Below, in pieces: positions 1-5,874 of a stretch of 9,836 nucleotides of DNA. This stretch comes from Clostridiales bacterium (GTDB lineage Bacteria > Bacillota > Clostridia > Christensenellales > JAISNN01): contig JAISQX010000195.1 in the NCBI GenBank assembly GCA_031273965.1, positions 1-9,836 on the forward strand, given 5' to 3'. Numbering within the stretch: the stretch's first letter is position 1; each line of letters begins with the position of its first letter. The notes beneath the pieces were generated by a model. That model was not told where the DNA came from. It worked only from the letters and a program-made list of their open reading frames with translations, and did not search any database. Made by a program: the position numbers and the translations under genes.

Positions 1-714
1 GTTTACAGTCTTTATTCCCGCAAAGATTTGGACAAGTTTTATTCGGACGACGGACTTGAACATTGTCTTTATAAGAGCGGTCCCGCAGATATCGACGGGT
101 ACGGAAATCAGATAATAAACGTAAAAAACAATTCCGGAATAATAACGCAGGCTTTTGTGCTGTTTGATTCGCACGCCTATGCAAAAGGGTTTTTTAGAGA
201 CTATGATAATATTCATCAAAATCAAATAGATTGGTACGAAAGAGAAATAACCCGTCTGGATTTTTTGAACAGAGCTAACGGAGCCGAGGAAACGATTAAA
301 TCTCTCGCGTTTTTCCACATTCCGCTGACCGAACAGCGCGACGCATGGTTTGAGTACGCCGATAAAGGAAATAGTGAAAACGTCAAGCTTTTGTACGGTA
401 CGGCGGGCGAATCCGGCGCCGTGGTTTACAGCGGGATAGGCGATGACGAATTATTTGAAACCATGCTAAGACTCGGGAGTACAAAAGGCGTTTTTACCGG
501 ACATGATCATTTGAATAATTTTTCTATAGAATATAACGGCGGTTCGGGGGATAAAACGATACGTTTAACTTACGGAATGAGTATAGATTATTTGGCTTAT
601 CCCGGAATTTATAAGCAAGTCACGCAGCGCGGCGGCACTGTGATAACCGTCTTTCCCGACGGCGAATTCGATTGCTATGGGCTAAGGCTTCAGGGATTAG
701 AGGTCATAGACTAA
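1..714 (+). CDS. Calcineurin-like metallophosphoesterase, C-terminal part (5' end outside window)
   Basis: The reading frame is open from base 1, so the gene begins upstream of the window; a TTG at 28 is not a credible start. The 237 visible residues carry the second half of a binuclear-metal phosphoesterase fold: a DSH segment (FDSHAY), a QIDWYERE stretch, a metal-binding His in AFFHIPL (codon 316-318) and the closing GHDH motif (codons 499-510) followed by N. This order fits the Dcr2/purple-acid-like branch of the metallophosphoesterases. The N-terminal DxH and GNHD motifs would lie upstream. The C-terminus is a short beta segment (TVITVFPDGEFD) typical of the family. No membrane segment is visible in this part. 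The substrate cannot be inferred. A separate promoter follows it, so it is probably not co-transcribed with the glycoside hydrolase. Confidence 0.85.
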   Translation, partial: VYSLYSRKDLDKFYSDDGLEHCLYKSGPADIDGYGNQIINVKNNSGIITQAFVLFDSHAYAKGFFRDYDNIHQNQIDWYEREITRLDFLNRANGAEETIKSLAFFHIPLTEQRDAWFEYADKGNSENVKLLYGTAGESGAVVYSGIGDDELFETMLRLGSTKGVFTGHDHLNNFSIEYNGGSGDKTIRLTYGMSIDYLAYPGIYKQVTQRGGTVITVFPDGEFDCYGLRLQGLEVID

Positions 715-731
715 AAGAAAGATTGTCTAAA

Positions 732-757
732 ATTTGTTGCGGCGCAAATAATTTTTT
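732..757 (+). terminator. Possible weak intrinsic terminator after the phosphoesterase gene
   Basis: ATTTG (732-736) and CAAAT (745-749) are inverted repeats, with an alternative inner pair TTGC/GCAA, and they are followed by AA and six T residues. The stem is short, so this is only a candidate. It sits between the phosphoesterase stop codon and the promoter of the next gene, where a terminator would be expected. Confidence 0.3.
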
Positions 758-762
758 GGGTG

Positions 763-791
763 CTGACAAACGGGAAACGTTGTGTTAGAAT
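763..791 (+). promoter_or_regulatory. Sigma-A-type promoter with extended -10, driving the GH16 gene
   Basis: The -35 box is CTGACA (763-768), one mismatch from TTGACA. A 17-base spacer leads to a -10 box TAGAAT (786-791) preceded by TG at -15/-14 (TGT, 783-785). Transcription would start near 797-799. That is downstream of the first possible ATG at 792, so the promoter itself argues for a start at 840 or 846. Confidence 0.7.
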
Positions 792-845
792 ATGACAAAC
801 GGTATAAAGCGTTTTTTAAAATTAAAATGGGCGGAGTATATGATA

Positions 846-1889
846 ATGAAGAAAAAAAAGAAAATCGGTTTAATTGCGGGAGCGGTTTTGGCGACGCTTT
901 TGGGCGTATACATAGTATCGTTGTACTATTTTGACGAATCGAAGGCCGACAAATCGTTGCCGAATTTTTTAACGGCGGGCAAGGGCGCGGAAAACGCCGA
1001 CAAAGATGGCTGGTACGAGGTTTTTACGGATGAATTTTTGGGTACGGAGCTTAACTCGGATATTTGGACGACGTCGCCTCACGGCTTGAGAAAGGAGACA
1101 AACGTTCAAGGCGACGACATAGGATATAATTCGTCCTATTGGTGTCCGTCTATGGTGAAAGTTAGCGACGGTATGGTTGAGATACGCGCCGAGCAACAGG
1201 ACAATCATGTTTGCGTCGATGGGATATGTCCGCTTACGGGGCGTTTTACCGGAGGGATAGAAACGAGAAAAATCGCGTATTCATCGCAGGACGAGGATAT
1301 CACAAAGGGGAAGAGCGACGATTTGCTCTTTGCGCAAGCGTTCGGATATTTTGAGGCGCGCGTTAAGTTTCCCGACGGACCCGGCGCGTGGTCGGCTTTT
1401 TGGCTGCAATCTTCCAACCAGAGAAAATTAGGCAATCGCGGAAAGGACGGCACGGAAATCGACGTCTATGAAAGCGCGTTTCAAAAAAATCCGTCCGTAA
1501 TGGGACACGCTCTTCTCTGGGACGGATACGGCTTGCCCAGAAGCGGAGTAAAAGGAAAACCGGTTGATACGGGCGCGAATCTTTACGGCGGCTTTCATAC
1601 GTTCGGAGTAAAGTGGACCCCTGATTATTATGTCTTTTATATCGACGGAATCGCCACTTGGACGACAAACGCGGGCGGCGTGTCAAAAGTTAAACAATTC
1701 TTGCGTTTGACCGTGGAGCTTGACGAGGGCGACGCATGGGGACCGCACGGTCAACAAATCGGCACGTTCGATCCCGACAACGAATATGTTTTTTATGTCG
1801 ATTACGTAAAGGTCTATCAGAACGTAAAGTACGCCAAATATGAAAAAGACGATTCTTATTACAAAGGTTCCTTCAGTTATGTAAATTGA
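846..1889 (+). CDS. Glycoside hydrolase family 16 protein, membrane-anchored or secreted
   Basis: A probable endo-beta-glucanase or related polysaccharide hydrolase acting outside the cell. The catalytic signature is EIDVYE with E204, D206 and E209 (numbered from the 846 start): nucleophile, assisting Asp and acid/base. The ExDxxE spacing is that of the beta-bulge branch (laminarinases, agarases, kappa-carrageenases), not the ExDxE of lichenases. An N-terminal Lys run is followed by about 23 hydrophobic residues, so the protein is either anchored by an uncleaved signal or exported. The catalytic domain runs from about residue 55 to 325, from FTDEFLG to YVDYVKVYQN, followed by a short Tyr/Lys-rich tail. 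The start at 846 has GGAG (833-836) nine bases upstream; ATG 840 is in frame but only three bases from it, and ATG 792 lies before the predicted transcription start. The gene stands alone between its own promoter and terminator. The substrate is unknown. Confidence 0.88.
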   Translation: MKKKKKIGLIAGAVLATLLGVYIVSLYYFDESKADKSLPNFLTAGKGAENADKDGWYEVFTDEFLGTELNSDIWTTSPHGLRKETNVQGDDIGYNSSYWCPSMVKVSDGMVEIRAEQQDNHVCVDGICPLTGRFTGGIETRKIAYSSQDEDITKGKSDDLLFAQAFGYFEARVKFPDGPGAWSAFWLQSSNQRKLGNRGKDGTEIDVYESAFQKNPSVMGHALLWDGYGLPRSGVKGKPVDTGANLYGGFHTFGVKWTPDYYVFYIDGIATWTTNAGGVSKVKQFLRLTVELDEGDAWGPHGQQIGTFDPDNEYVFYVDYVKVYQNVKYAKYEKDDSYYKGSFSYVN

Positions 1890-1927
1890 TAATTAACCTT
1901 ATTTCGAAACATAATCTTCCGACTTTC

Positions 1928-1955
1928 GCCGCCTCTTTTCGAGGCGGCTTTTTTT
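1928..1955 (+). terminator. Strong intrinsic terminator after the GH16 gene
   Basis: A perfect 8-bp stem, GCCGCCTC (1928-1935) with GAGGCGGC (1941-1948), a five-base loop and seven T residues (1949-1955). It separates the hydrolase unit from the sporulation genes. Confidence 0.93.
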
Positions 1956-2006
1956 ATGTTCTTATGACATACTGCCGAATTGAAATTTTTTTTTTGCGCT
2001 TGCCGC

Positions 2007-2035
2007 GTATATAAAAAATCATAATAGGCAATAAT
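2007..2035 (+). promoter_or_regulatory. Candidate forespore (sigma-F-like) promoter of spoIIR
   Basis: GTATA (2007-2011), a 15-base spacer and GGCAATAAT (2027-2035) resemble the sigma-F pattern of a GYWTA-type -35 and a GGnrAnAnT-type -10. The spacer is about one base short and the final position differs. The predicted start near 2041 gives an untranslated leader of about 27 bases before the spoIIR ATG. In Bacillus subtilis spoIIR is transcribed by sigma-F, so the match is in the right place. No sigma-A promoter of comparable quality is visible here. Confidence 0.45.
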
Positions 2036-2067
2036 CCCCGCGGTACAAAAAATTCGCGAGGTAAAAT

Positions 2068-2640
2068 ATGCACGAAAAAAATTACATAACCGTAACGGCT
2101 CTGGCGGTTATAATCATTCTGAGTATTGTGGGCGGAGTAAATTTTTTTAACGGACGCGCCGAAAACGGCGCCGCTCAAAAAACCGAGTATTTGAGAATAC
2201 ACATAAGAGCCAACAGCAATTCCGCCGAGGATCAAAGCGTCAAATACCGAGTGAGAGACGAAGTGGTAAAATATCTTACTCCCATATTATCCGATTGTCA
2301 AACGGCGGACGACGCCGCGAAAAAAATAAGCGGGCGCGCCGAAGAAATCGAATATGTCGCGAAAAAAACTCTTACGGAAGGCGGGTTTTATTACAACGCA
2401 AAGGCCGCGGTTCGAAAAGAGGAATTTCCGACGAGGATATACGGCGATATAGTTTTGGAAAGCGGCGTTTATAATGCGGTCATCGTTGAATTGGGCGAAG
2501 CCGCGGGCGATAATTGGTGGTGTATAGCCTTTCCTCCGCTGTGCTTTATACCGGCGGAAGACGACGGTAGCGGGTTGTTCAAGTATCGTTCGAAGATACT
2601 TGAAATAATCGAAAGGTTTTATAAAAAAATGAAAAACTGA
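2068..2640 (+). CDS. spoIIR: Stage II sporulation protein R
   Basis: SpoIIR is the forespore-to-mother-cell signal: it is made in the forespore, exported to the intermembrane space and triggers SpoIIGA to process pro-sigma-E. The 190-residue product has an N-terminal membrane or signal segment (about residues 8-28). It then shows the family's characteristic blocks: LRIHIRANSNSAEDQSVK, VRDEVVKYL, the FPTRIYGDIVLESGVYNAV segment and the WWCIAFPPLCF block near residues 150-161. The length is normal for the shorter clostridial forms. GAGG (2058-2061) lies six bases before the ATG. Downstream, 103 bases separate it from sleB with no obvious intrinsic terminator, so some read-through into the germination genes is possible. 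Confidence 0.95.
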   Translation: MHEKNYITVTALAVIIILSIVGGVNFFNGRAENGAAQKTEYLRIHIRANSNSAEDQSVKYRVRDEVVKYLTPILSDCQTADDAAKKISGRAEEIEYVAKKTLTEGGFYYNAKAAVRKEEFPTRIYGDIVLESGVYNAVIVELGEAAGDNWWCIAFPPLCFIPAEDDGSGLFKYRSKILEIIERFYKKMKN

Positions 2641-2695
2641 CTATCTTTATCCGTTTAGATATTAATTGTCTTTCAAAGAAACCGTCAAAGTTTCC

Positions 2696-2723
2696 GTATG
2701 AGATTTTTGAAGCGTCCATAAAA
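2696..2723 (+). promoter_or_regulatory. Weak candidate sigma-G-like promoter before sleB
   Basis: GTATG (2696-2700), 16 bases, then CATAAAA (2717-2723) loosely resembles a sigma-G promoter (GHATR and CATnnTA), but the spacer is short and one important -10 base differs. In Bacillus subtilis the sleB-ypeB operon is made in the forespore under sigma-G, which is the only reason to give weight to such an imperfect match. Confidence 0.28.
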
Positions 2724-2743
2724 AACAAGAATGGAGATTTAAG

Positions 2744-3457
2744 ATGAGTAAAGGAATAAAAATTTTTGCATTATGTTGCGTAATTGCGCTTATAGGCGCG
2801 TACGCCGTAGTTTTTTCTGATGTTTTATTCGTGGGAACGGACGCGGGAGCGTCAAGCGAAGAGGCCGTGTATGCGGCGGCGCTTAAACAAGGCAGCAGGG
2901 GCGAAGACGTCAAGAGCGTACAAAAAAAGTTAAAGAACTGGGGATATTACAGCGGCTCAATCGACGGAATTTACGGATCCGGTACGGCGGCTGCCGTCAA
3001 GTCTTTTCAGAAAAAAAATAAGTTGACGGCGGACGGTATTGTCGGGCAAAAAACCGCCGCGGCCATGGGAATTACGTTATCGTCGGGGGCTTCGGGCGGA
3101 TATAAAAGCAGCGATTTGGATCTTTTGGCAAAATGCGTATATGCCGAGGCGCGAGGCGAGCCGTATACCGGAAAAGTGGCGGTCGCCGCCGTCGTCTTGA
3201 ACCGCGTAAAAAGTTCGCAGTTTCCGAATACCATACCGGGTGTTATATATCAGCCTTGGGCGTTTACCGCCGTGCACGACGGACAGATAAATCTGGTGCC
3301 GGACCAAGACTCATATAACGCGGCAAAAGACGCTTTAAACGGCTGGGACCCGACTTACGGGTGTATCTACTATTACAATCCCCGAACGGCGACAAGTCAA
3401 TGGATTTTTAGCCGTGAAGTGCGTCTTACTATAGGGCAACATAAATTCTGTATATAA
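2744..3457 (+). CDS. sleB: Spore cortex-lytic enzyme SleB (lytic transglycosylase)
   Basis: SleB is stored in the dormant spore and cleaves muramic-delta-lactam-containing cortex peptidoglycan at germination. The 237-residue protein has, in order: an N-terminal hydrophobic export segment (about residues 5-30); a peptidoglycan-binding type 1 domain (about 47-110, with QGSRGEDV and GIYGSGTAAAVKSFQ); and a C-terminal Hydrolase_2 catalytic domain (about 122-237). The catalytic Glu is E135 in the YAEARGEPYTGKVAVAAVVLNR block, the hallmark of SleB/CwlJ enzymes; the PG-binding domain marks it as SleB rather than CwlJ. GGAG (2733-2736) sits seven bases before the ATG. The next gene is ypeB, 26 bases away, which is the conserved pairing and strengthens the call. 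Confidence 0.95.
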   Translation: MSKGIKIFALCCVIALIGAYAVVFSDVLFVGTDAGASSEEAVYAAALKQGSRGEDVKSVQKKLKNWGYYSGSIDGIYGSGTAAAVKSFQKKNKLTADGIVGQKTAAAMGITLSSGASGGYKSSDLDLLAKCVYAEARGEPYTGKVAVAAVVLNRVKSSQFPNTIPGVIYQPWAFTAVHDGQINLVPDQDSYNAAKDALNGWDPTYGCIYYYNPRTATSQWIFSREVRLTIGQHKFCI

Positions 3458-3483
3458 AAACGGTAAATAAAAGGCGGGGTAAA

Positions 3484-4848
3484 ATGATGAGCGATAAAAA
3501 AAATAAAAAGACGAAGATTTACGATACTAAAAAATCTACCAATCTCTTGATCGTCATATCGGCGGTATTGCTTTTGGGTATCGGAGGAATGGTTATCTAT
3601 AACGTAACCGTGACGAAGGACAGAAACGCTTATATGCAGGAAACGGAAAATAGCTACGAGTTGTCCTTTTACGAACTTATTCAAGGAATAAACGATATTG
3701 AGGGAAAACTCGGAAAACTCGTTGTTTCGTCAGGCTTAAAGACGCAAAAGAACCTTCTCAACGAGATAAATAAGCTAAGCGCGGTATCCATAAGTCATTT
3801 AAGTCACTTATTGCAACGCAATGACGGAGAAAGCCGTATAATTAGATTTGTCAATCAAATAGGCGATTATACCGAATATTTGTATCGAAAAAACTCTAAA
3901 GGTGAGGCGCTAACGGACGAAGAAAGGGACAAATTGGAAGAGATACAGGAAATGGTTCGGATGTTAGGCGTTGAGCTTTCCCGGGTGCAGAACAAAATGG
4001 ACGAAGGATATAAACTTATCAACGGCTATTCGGAAAAGGACGCTTTTTTAAGAGACATTTTCGACGGATTAAATTCCGAAACCGTCGAGTATCCTCAAAT
4101 GATATACGACGGCCCGTTCAGCGACGGCGCGAATAAAGACGAGGCGAAAGGACTTTCGGGCGCCGACGTTACGGCGGACGAAGCGAAAAGCATATTAAAC
4201 GCGTTGTTCGGCGGTAAGGGTATAGTAAATACGGAGCTTTTAAACGAAGCGGACGGAGTTATTCCCGTATATAATTTTTCCGCGAACATCGGCGGAAACG
4301 AAACGTATATTTCCGTCACAAAAAAAGGCGGAAAAATATTGAATATGAATACTTTTCGCTCCGTATCAGATACGAATCTTTCGGATGACGATTGCGTGCG
4401 TATCGCGGCGCAATTTATCGGACTTTTGGGCTTTGAGAACATGAAGGATGTGTGGGTAAGTAATTACGACGGCATAGCGTATGTAAATTTTGCATATGAA
4501 AACGACGGCGTCATATATTATCCGGACCTGATAAAGATAAAGGTTGCAAGCGACAACGGCGACATTTTGGGGATAGAAGCGGGGAATTATCTTTTAAATC
4601 ATACGGACAGGACTCTTGACGCGCCGGCTATAAACGCCGCGACCGCCGCCGCCGGACTGTCAAAAAAATTGATTATAGAATATGTGCGGCTTGCGCTTAT
4701 ACCTATAGAACAAGGCGAGAAACTGTGCTATGAGTTTTATTGCGAATACGACGACGCGCAATACTTCGTCTATATCGACGCCGAAACGGGCGAAGAGGTA
4801 AATATCTTGAGGGTGATAGACAGCGGAAACGGAAGGCTTTTGTATTAG
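3484..4848 (+). CDS. ypeB: Germination protein YpeB
   Basis: YpeB is required for SleB to be incorporated into or stable in the spore, and each depends on the other in Bacillus. The 454-residue product matches the usual length of about 450. It has a Lys-rich N-terminus, one membrane segment (about residues 20-42), a charged and probably helical N-terminal domain (about 50-190) with the NSYELSFYELIQGIN motif near the start, and then PepSY-type repeats in the C-terminal half. The last of these reads YEFYCEYDDAQYFVYIDAETGEEV. PepSY domains in YpeB are thought to restrain SleB until proteolysis during germination. An adjacent ATG at 3487 is equally possible; the SD-like GGCGGGG (3473-3479) would be seven bases from it. 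It is almost certainly co-transcribed with sleB. Confidence 0.93.
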   Translation: MMSDKKNKKTKIYDTKKSTNLLIVISAVLLLGIGGMVIYNVTVTKDRNAYMQETENSYELSFYELIQGINDIEGKLGKLVVSSGLKTQKNLLNEINKLSAVSISHLSHLLQRNDGESRIIRFVNQIGDYTEYLYRKNSKGEALTDEERDKLEEIQEMVRMLGVELSRVQNKMDEGYKLINGYSEKDAFLRDIFDGLNSETVEYPQMIYDGPFSDGANKDEAKGLSGADVTADEAKSILNALFGGKGIVNTELLNEADGVIPVYNFSANIGGNETYISVTKKGGKILNMNTFRSVSDTNLSDDDCVRIAAQFIGLLGFENMKDVWVSNYDGIAYVNFAYENDGVIYYPDLIKIKVASDNGDILGIEAGNYLLNHTDRTLDAPAINAATAAAGLSKKLIIEYVRLALIPIEQGEKLCYEFYCEYDDAQYFVYIDAETGEEVNILRVIDSGNGRLLY

Positions 4849-4971
4849 TTTATTATGAGATATTTCTAAAAACGCGCCGAATATAGTTTTCGGACTTTTG
4901 AAAAGAGGTTGAGCGGAAATCTTGTCATTGAATTATTTTTCCGCCGCGTAAAGGCTGATTTTTGTATTTTA

Positions 4972-5016
4972 CAAACCGAATACTCTCGTTTGAGCGTTCG
5001 GTTTGATTTTCTTTTA
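4972..5016 (+). terminator. Terminator-like hairpin downstream of ypeB
   Basis: CAAACCGAA (4972-4980) and TTCGGTTTG (4997-5005) form a perfect 9-bp stem with a 16-base loop, followed by a T-rich run with one C (5007-5015). It lies about 120 bases after the ypeB stop and is the best candidate for the end of the germination transcript. The large loop and interrupted U-tract make it less certain than the terminator after the GH16 gene. Confidence 0.5.
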
Positions 5017-5130
5017 GCGATAATTTTCGTTTTTATCGACATTGAACGAGCCGTCCGCGTATTCCGAGCGGAGCAAAATCTTTTTTTCTTTCTTATTTTG
5101 CATATTTTTTTCTTTTAAGAGTATTTTAAA

Positions 5131-5176
5131 CTAAGCAGTGGTTAGTTATTAAGCGTATGTGCTAACAATTAGTTAG
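5131..5176 (+). promoter_or_regulatory. Tandem CTAA-N7-TTAG palindromes, probable operator
   Basis: Two copies of the palindrome CTAA-N7-TTAG occur at 5131-5145 and 5162-5176. Their starts are exactly 31 bases apart, close to three helical turns, so dimers bound to both would lie on the same face of the DNA. The second copy extends to CTAAC-N5-GTTAG. They sit upstream of the Xre-type regulator gene, where an autoregulatory site would be expected. The binding protein is inferred only from this proximity. Confidence 0.45.
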
Positions 5177-5404
5177 AATAATTATCATACAATATTTGTC
5201 CGGCGTTATGTTATATTGACCGAATAGGAGGCTTTTTGTCTCTTTTAACAGTCAAGCGTCTTTGTTTTTCTGCTTACGGCTTTAGATTTTAAGCGTTGAA
5301 AATACTTGAGCGGACGACGGAAAAAAGCCCAAAATCATTTGGGTTCAGTTAGATTTGAAAGCGCGGAAGATAATATAGCGCCAAATAATAGACGGGAGAC
5401 GAGC

Positions 5405-5617
5405 ATGGGGGATACGGGTATAAAGCGGAGATTGACGGAAGAAATAAGAACAAGCGGGCTTACGACCGTTGAAATAGCCAAAAGAGTCGGAGTAAGTCCC
5501 GAAATGATAACTCAGTACAAGACGACGAGTAAGATGCCTAGTCTGGAAGTTTTTGCCAAGCTTTGCCAAGCCATAGACGCGTCCGCGGATTATATATTGG
5601 GATTGAATAGATACTGA
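5405..5617 (+). CDS. Xre-family helix-turn-helix transcriptional regulator (small, single domain)
   Basis: A 70-residue protein that is essentially one HTH_3 (Cro/C1-type) domain: LTEEIRTSGLTTVEIAKRVGVSPEMITQYKTTSKMPSLEVFAKLCQAIDASADYILGL in pattern, with the recognition helix around VSPEMITQYKT (about residues 28-38) and the usual ADYILGL ending. There is no sensor or oligomerisation domain, so any signal would have to come from a partner. GGGAG (5394-5398) is six bases before ATG 5405. A longer in-frame version starting at a non-ATG codon at 5306 lacks an SD, and its extra residues look non-coding. It is separated from the ilv leader by 54 bases and has no visible intrinsic terminator of its own. 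Its target may be the tandem palindrome upstream, but this is inference. Confidence 0.85.
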   Translation: MGDTGIKRRLTEEIRTSGLTTVEIAKRVGVSPEMITQYKTTSKMPSLEVFAKLCQAIDASADYILGLNRY

Positions 5618-5633
5618 TTAAAAAAATTCAATC
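5601..5633. repeat. 8-bp inverted repeat straddling the xre stop codon
   Basis: GATTGAAT (5601-5608) and ATTCAATC (5626-5633) are perfect inverted repeats with a 17-base A-rich spacer containing the xre stop codon. No T-run follows, so it is not a standard terminator. It could be an operator or a 3'-end-protecting hairpin; chance is also possible. Confidence 0.3.
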
Positions 5634-5671
5634 AAAATGCAAACTATTTTTGCTATATCCGCGTATTTCGT

Positions 5672-5700
5672 TTGACAATAGGTATGTTTTTTGTTAAAAT
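5672..5700 (+). promoter_or_regulatory. Near-consensus sigma-A promoter of the ilv leader and operon
   Basis: A perfect -35 TTGACA (5672-5677), a 17-base spacer and -10 TAAAAT (5695-5700) with an extended -10 TG (TGT, 5692-5694). This is the strongest promoter sequence in the window. Transcription should start near 5706-5708, about 17 bases before the leader-peptide ATG. I see no other promoter between here and ilvB, so ilvB expression should depend on it and on passing the terminator at 5833-5867. Confidence 0.85.
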
Positions 5701-5723
5701 ATAAAAAAGTTGGAAGGAAAGAT

Positions 5724-5813
5724 ATGTTTAGTTTGTCTTTAATCGTTATTAGCATAGTCGTCGTTATTCTTGTCGGGATTAGATTCGGTAAGGATTTTTT
5801 GGCTTTGCAATAG
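5724..5813 (+). CDS. Branched-chain amino acid leader peptide (IlvL-like), 29 residues
   Basis: A short ORF with a proper ATG and SD (AAGGA, 5714-5718, five bases before). Residues 4-19 read LSLIVISIVVVILVGI, with 13 of 16 being Leu, Ile or Val; overall 15 of 29 are (5 Leu, 5 Ile, 5 Val). The pattern closely resembles the E. coli IlvL core ISLVVISVVVIIIP. It lies between a strong promoter and an intrinsic terminator directly ahead of ilvB, exactly where an attenuation leader peptide belongs. Its presumed role is not as a protein: slow translation of the Ile/Val/Leu codons when these aminoacyl-tRNAs are scarce would stall the ribosome and let the operon be transcribed. An alternative is a small membrane protein or type I toxin-like peptide, since the same residues could make a transmembrane helix. 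The position before ilvB makes the leader reading much more likely. Confidence 0.8.
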   Translation: MFSLSLIVISIVVVILVGIRFGKDFLALQ

Positions 5814-5832
5814 CTTGAACTTAAAAAGTTAC

Positions 5833-5867
5833 AAAGACTCGGTTGCAAATGCGCCGGGTCTTTTTTT
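5833..5867 (+). terminator. Attenuator terminator in the ilv leader
   Basis: AAAGACTCGG (5833-5842) pairs with CCGGGTCTTT (5854-5863), ten pairs with one T-G wobble, across an 11-base loop, and the U-tract spans 5861-5867. It begins 20 bases after the leader-peptide stop codon and ends 69 bases before ilvB, so it interrupts the only visible promoter-to-ilvB path. Confidence 0.88.
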
Positions 5868-5874
5868 AAGGGAA

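Larger units (their letters stand above)
4849..5404 (+). other. 556-base AT-rich intergenic region with no convincing gene
   Basis: This stretch separates ypeB from the Xre gene. It is strongly T-rich with several short hairpins, and no reading frame in it has coding character. It contains a terminator-like hairpin (4972-5016), a tandem palindrome (5131-5176), a good SD sequence AGGAGG (5226-5231) before an 18-codon TTG-started ORF (5236-5292), and a CCCAAA/TTTGGG hairpin (5328-5343). TACAAT (5188-5193) and TATATT (5212-5217) could serve as -10 boxes for the Xre gene, but neither has a recognisable -35 at a proper distance, so I do not call a promoter. Confidence 0.6.
5707..5870 (+). promoter_or_regulatory. 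Ribosome-mediated transcription attenuator of the ilv operon
   Basis: The element comprises the leader peptide ORF, an alternative-pairing segment and the terminator. The last three sense codons and neighbouring base, GGCTTTGCAA (5801-5810), can pair in two ways. One is with TTACAAAGAC (5829-5838; 8 of 10 positions), taking the left arm of the terminator. The other is TTTGCAA with TTGCAAA (5843-5849; 7 pairs) plus GGC with GCC (5853-5855) across a bulge. Either would exclude the terminator. A ribosome stalled in the Ile/Val run (up to about 5780) leaves this segment free and permits read-through; one that reaches the stop at 5811 covers it and allows termination. Pairings were found by eye and no energies were calculated. 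No T-box signature is present. Confidence 0.7.

Noticed and set aside
792..845. Longer GH16 start at ATG 792
   Set aside because: It lies before the predicted transcription start and has no SD; ATG 846 has both a suitable SD and a normal signal-anchor N-terminus.
1986..1995. Run of ten T residues before spoIIR as a terminator tail
   Set aside because: No stable stem directly precedes it; the GH16 transcript is already ended by the hairpin at 1928-1955.
2660..2690. Short palindrome TCTTT-C-AAAGA between spoIIR and sleB as a terminator
   Set aside because: Loop too small, stem too weak and no T-run follows.
5053..5090. Second terminator in the ypeB-xre gap (TCCGC/GCGGA then T-run)
   Set aside because: The stem has only five pairs and the T-run begins several bases after it, so it does not meet the pattern of an intrinsic terminator.
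4909..5118. 69-codon ORF in the ypeB-xre gap
   Set aside because: TTG start with poor SD, runs through the terminator-like hairpin, Phe/Ile-rich composition reflecting T-rich DNA, no recognisable domain.
5306..5404. N-terminal extension of the Xre protein
   Set aside because: No SD before 5306, the extra 33 residues look non-coding, and ATG 5405 has a good SD and begins right before the HTH domain.
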